Assembly: GCA_902496185.1 (NCBI GenBank)
Contig: CABUZX010000001.1
Span: forward strand, 62,001-126,000
DNA length: 64,000 nt
Direction of reading: 5' to 3'
Source of the DNA: an uncultured Subdoligranulum sp.
GTDB lineage: Bacteria > Bacillota > Clostridia > Christensenellales > CAG-314
Shown: positions 60,950 through 64,000 of the stretch, in pieces
Layout: each line of letters opens with the position of its first letter
Position numbering within the stretch: position 1 is the stretch's first letter
Notes under the pieces: model-generated
Databases searched by the model: none
Told to the model about the DNA's origin: nothing
The model's input: the letters and a program-made list of their open reading frames with translations, nothing else
Made by a program: the position numbers and the translations under genes

Positions 60950-62254
60950 TTACAAAATATATTTTTTAAGATTGAGCGCCATTGTTTCGCCACTTAATTT
61001 ACTATCCACAAATTCCTTATCTACAGTAAGTTCAATTGGATCACCCATTGCTTCAAAACTGACGTCTGCTAACAACTCTTCTAAAACTGATTGCAAGCGA
61101 CGCGCTCCGATATCCTCTTTGGTATTGTTTAAATCAACCGCCACATTTGCTATTTCTTCAATTCCGTCAGGCATAAATTTTAATTCCACACCGTCGACTG
61201 CAAGCAATTTGCAATACTGCGACGCCAATGCGTTTTGTGGCTCTGTTAAAATTCGTACAAAATCATTTTGAGTCAAGCTATTAAGCTCCACAATAACAGG
61301 AAAACGCCCCTGTAATTCAGGTATAAGATCACTTACCGAAGAAATATGAAACGCACCACTACCAATAAACAAAATATGATCTGTTTTAATCATACCGTAT
61401 TTGGTATTTACGGTACAGCCCTCCACTATCGGCAAAATATCTCTTTGTACGCCTTCTCGCGAAACGTCAGGTCCGTTTTGTTGAGATTTGCCGGCAATTT
61501 TGTCTAATTCGTCAATAAAAATTATACCCTCGTTCTCTGCGCGCAAAATAGCTTCTGAATTTACGTTGTCTTTATCAATAAGTTTTTCCGACTCCTCGTC
61601 AGTCAATATACGCAATGCGTTTGCAACTGTCAATTTGCGTTTTTTAGTCTTTTTGGGCATAAAATCACCAAAAATACTACCAATATTGATTTCGCCACCG
61701 CCTCGCCCCATATCTATTGCTTGAGGCGTCTCCGTTACAGAAATTTCTACCGTTAAGTGATCCAAATTTCCCGCGGCAATTTCGTCTTTGATGGTTTGTT
61801 TTTCGATATTTTCAGGCAATGCTTCCTTATTTTTGAGCAATAAATCGGCAATTGTATTAATTGCATTTGAACGAGCCTTGTCCTTTACTTCCTTATAGCG
61901 CTCGTCTTTTACAAGGCGAATAGAAACTTCCACCAAATCTCTAACCATAGACTCTACGTCTCTGCCGACGTAACCGACTTCGGTATATTTTGTTGCTTCC
62001 ACCTTTAAAAACGGCGCTTTAACAAGCTTTGCCAAACGGCGAGCAATTTCCGTCTTGCCAACCCCCGTCGGTCCTTTTAAAATAATGTTTTTGGGCGTAA
62101 TTTCTTCCCTATCTTTCTCCGACAAACGGCTACGACGATAACGGTTTCTTAATGCAACGGCAACTACCTTTTTTGCTTCTTCTTGTCCTATTATATATTT
62201 ATTTAACGCTTCGACAATTTCTTTTGGCGTCATTTCGGCTTTATGATTTGACAT
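60950..62254 (-). CDS. hslU: ATP-dependent protease ATPase subunit HslU
   Basis: AAA+ unfoldase for the HslV peptidase. Walker A is GPTGVGKTEI, the pore motif is KVEATKYTEVGYVGRDVESM (in parts), Walker B is IIFIDELDKI, and the C-terminus ends LKKYIL, which docks in HslV. The start at 62254 is preceded by GGAGG and overlaps the hslV stop by one base (TGATG). The product has 435 residues. Confidence 0.96.
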   Translation of the reverse strand: MSNHKAEMTPKEIVEALNKYIIGQEEAKKVVAVALRNRYRRSRLSEKDREEITPKNIILKGPTGVGKTEIARRLAKLVKAPFLKVEATKYTEVGYVGRDVESMVRDLVEVSIRLVKDERYKEVKDKARSNAINTIADLLLKNKEALPENIEKQTIKDEIAAGNLDHLTVEISVTETPQAIDMGRGGGEINIGSIFGDFMPKKTKKRKLTVANALRILTDEESEKLIDKDNVNSEAILRAENEGIIFIDELDKIAGKSQQNGPDVSREGVQRDILPIVEGCTVNTKYGMIKTDHILFIGSGAFHISSVSDLIPELQGRFPVIVELNSLTQNDFVRILTEPQNALASQYCKLLAVDGVELKFMPDGIEEIANVAVDLNNTKEDIGARRLQSVLEELLADVSFEAMGDPIELTVDKEFVDSKLSGETMALNLKKYIL

Positions 62255-62805
62255 CAAAGTACCTCCACAGTAATATGGTCGTTTGTAAATATACAAATTT
62301 CACCCGCTATTTTTATTGATTTGTAAGCAATATCTTTAGCCGATAAATTTGTTTCGGTAATTAATGCTTTTGCCGCAGCTAAAGCATAATTTCCTCCGCT
62401 ACCTATTGCGCATACGCCACCTTCCGGCTCAATAACGTCTCCCGTGCCAGAAACAACCAAAAAATCATTTTTATCGGCAACTATCATCATTGCTTCCAAT
62501 TTGTGCATTATTTTATCTCTACGCCAAAGTTGGGCAAGCTCCACTGCGCTACGAATTAAATTACCGCTATACTTATTGAGCATTGATTCGAATTTTTCAC
62601 TCAAAGTAAAGGCATCTGCAACAGTACCAGCAAATCCAATGACAACTTTATTATTGTAAATTCTGCGAACTTTTACTGCGTTGCCTTTAAGAATAGTATT
62701 TTGCCCTTGCGTAACTTGACCGTCACCAGCAACTGCAATCACTCCGTCTTTTTTTACAGCGCAAATCGTAGTACCTTTAATATAATCACTACTTACAGTT
62801 TCCAT
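62254..62805 (-). CDS. hslV: ATP-dependent protease peptidase subunit HslV
   Basis: Threonine/serine-type proteasome-like peptidase. The [11 protein letters not shown] block holds the catalytic threonine, and GDGQVTQGQ and [14 protein letters not shown] follow. Eleven residues ([11 protein letters not shown]) stand before the catalytic threonine, whereas E. coli HslV has only the initiator Met. An AAAGGAGG site before the ATG supports this start, so processing of a short propeptide is implied, as is known for the Bacillus homologue. Confidence 0.95.
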   Translation of the reverse strand: METVSSDYIKGTTICAVKKDGVIAVAGDGQVTQGQNTILKGNAVKVRRIYNNKVVIGFAGTVADAFTLSEKFESMLNKYSGNLIRSAVELAQLWRRDKIMHKLEAMMIVADKNDFLVVSGTGDVIEPEGGVCAIGSGGNYALAAAKALITETNLSAKDIAYKSIKIAGEICIFTNDHITVEVL

Positions 62806-62816
62806 TTTGACCTCCT

Positions 62817-64000
62817 TTATTTTACCAAATTACTTATCTCTTCAAGCGATCTATCTGCATACGCTTGTTTCTTTGCTTTTTTGTCTCTAATATTAGTTTC
62901 CAATAACGGAAGCAACCCAAAGTTTGCATTCATTGGTTGAAAATTTTCATTTTGCGCAACAACGTAGCGCATTAAATTACCTAATATAGTATAACTTCCA
63001 AAATCCATTTTAGTCAAGTTTTTTTGACTTCTAAAAATATTTAATGCTACAACTAAACCGCTTGCAATACTTTCGACGTAACCTTCTACGCCAAGTATTT
63101 GCCCTGCAAAATATACTTTTGGATTAGTTTTTAGACTAAAATCAGAATTTAAAAGTTTTGGACTATCAATAAAGATGTTTTTGTGCATAACTCCGTACCT
63201 TAAAAATTCAGCATTTTTTAGCGCAGGAATCAAGCCAAAAACTCGTTTTTGCTCAGCAAACGTCAAATGTGTTTGAAATCCAACGAGATTATACATATCC
63301 CCTATTGACGTTTCCTTACGCAATTGAACTACCGCATAAGGTCGTTTATTAGTTTTTGGATCAATTAACCCAACAGGTTTTAAAGGTCCGAATCGTATCG
63401 TATCAATACCCCTCTTAGCCATTACTTCTATAGGCATACAACCTTCAAAAATAGCATTTTTTTCAAAATCCTTGACTTTTGCCGTTTGGGCGTTAATCAA
63501 CTCGGCGTGAAAAACCTCGAATTGCTCTTTATCTAACGGACAATTTATGTAATCCCCCGCGCCTTTTTGATATCTATCGTCACAAAAAGCATTTTCCATA
63601 TCAATACTTTCCGCTGAAACAACAGGAGCTGCCGCATCAAAAAAATATAAAAATTCGCCACACGCTTTTTTTATTCTATCGGCTAATTTTGTAGTTGTCA
63701 AAGGACCGGTTGCCACTACCGTTATTCCTTCGGGTGCAAAATCTTCAGCCTCGTAACACTTTACGGATATATTAGGATGATTTAAAAGCATTTGAGAAAC
63801 TTGCTTAGAAAATTTTTCTCTATCAACCGCCAAAGCACCGCCTGCTCCAACGCTGTTTGCCTCTGCCACTTTCAGTAACTTGCACCCTAAAATTTTTAAC
63901 TCAGCTTTAAAAAGTCCTCCTGCAGAAGTCAGCTCTTTTGACTTAAAACTGTTACTACAAACAATTTCCGCAAAATCAGTACTGCTGTGAGCAGGCGACA
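62817..64000 (-). CDS. trmFO: tRNA (uracil-5-)-methyltransferase TrmFO, N-terminus beyond window
   Basis: Folate- and FAD-dependent enzyme that makes ribothymidine 54 in tRNA. The frame is open to the window edge; the first visible residues, [20 protein letters not shown], match the early part of TrmFO, so about 30 residues are missing. Further blocks are [36 protein letters not shown] and [23 protein letters not shown] at 63869 inside the gene is not the start. It lies 11 nt before hslV, the clostridial order. Confidence 0.95.
   Translation of the reverse strand, partial: SPAHSSTDFAEIVCSNSFKSKELTSAGGLFKAELKILGCKLLKVAEANSVGAGGALAVDREKFSKQVSQMLLNHPNISVKCYEAEDFAPEGITVVATGPLTTTKLADRIKKACGEFLYFFDAAAPVVSAESIDMENAFCDDRYQKGAGDYINCPLDKEQFEVFHAELINAQTAKVKDFEKNAIFEGCMPIEVMAKRGIDTIRFGPLKPVGLIDPKTNKRPYAVVQLRKETSIGDMYNLVGFQTHLTFAEQKRVFGLIPALKNAEFLRYGVMHKNIFIDSPKLLNSDFSLKTNPKVYFAGQILGVEGYVESIASGLVVALNIFRSQKNLTKMDFGSYTILGNLMRYVVAQNENFQPMNANFGLLPLLETNIRDKKAKKQAYADRSLEEISNLVK

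Noticed and set aside
63867..63869. GTG as the start of trmFO
   Set aside because: The frame continues to the window edge with conserved TrmFO residues, so the GTG codes an internal valine.

Overview
The window reads as one contiguous chromosomal segment of an AT-rich, endospore-forming member of the Bacillota, most likely a clostridial anaerobe known only from environmental or gut genomes. The evidence is the spoIIA (sigF) operon, all eight spoIIIA genes, spoIVB, a SpoIIM candidate and GerW/YtfJ; an IspH-ribosomal protein S1 fusion of the clostridial type; low G+C with frequent TTG and GTG starts; and a clostridial gene order around recN, scpAB and the translation operons. No phage, insertion sequence, CRISPR array or rRNA operon was seen. 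Apart from one oxidoreductase gene, every gene lies on the minus strand, so transcription runs from high to low coordinates.

Layout from high to low coordinate. (a) 64000-57000: trmFO (cut by the window edge), hslV, hslU, aspS, rseC, trxA, glyA. (b) 56940-53750: a promoter with a palindromic operator drives an unusual single-ORF fusion of an Rrf2/IscR regulator with a cysteine desulfurase, followed by nifU; then a 42-aa membrane peptide, ruvX and a DUF1292 protein with a cysteine-rich tail. (c) 53710-44000: rpsB-tsf, pyrH-frr, a small unknown gene, then uppS-cdsA-dxr-rseP-ispG. Next comes a gene at the usual polC position that keeps only the N-terminal, OB-fold and exonuclease parts of PolC; the PHP and polymerase domains are gone. 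(d) 43960-33400: a textbook promoter and the long operon rimP-nusA-ylxR-infB-rbfA-nrnA-truB-ribF-nfo-like-pepP-efp, ending in a strong terminator. (e) 33390-17100: spoIIIAA-AH, asp23, nusB, folD, xseA, xseB, ispA, then a roughly 590-nt gene-free structured region that I identify as an OLE RNA gene, its partner oapA, dxs, nadK, argR, recN, spoIVB and a SpoIIM candidate. (f) 16420-4300: two DacF-type carboxypeptidases flanking a site-2 protease, scpA, scpB, ytfI and ytfJ; then rluB, surE, a BaiN-like flavoprotein, aroH, cmk, plsC and ispH-rpsA. (g) 4290-3640: a six-tRNA operon with a consensus promoter. (h) 3550-1: the plus-strand phytoene-desaturase-like oxidoreductase, the spoIIA operon, its terminator and two short genes of unknown role.

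Several systems recur. Isoprenoid and undecaprenyl synthesis is represented by dxs, dxr, ispG, ispH, ispA and uppS. Engulfment and forespore signalling are represented by spoIIA, spoIIIA, spoIVB and the SpoIIM candidate. Ribosome maturation is represented by rimP, rbfA, truB, rluB, efp and rpsB-tsf-frr.

The most interesting points are the OLE RNA/OapA locus, the reduced PolC, the Rrf2-NifS fusion with its operator, and a repeated promoter geometry in which the -10 box ends 5-6 nt before an ATG that lacks a Shine-Dalgarno sequence (the site-2 protease, ruvX, spoIIIAA and the spoIIM candidate), which predicts leaderless mRNAs. All functional calls come from reading motifs, lengths and gene order; no database search was run.
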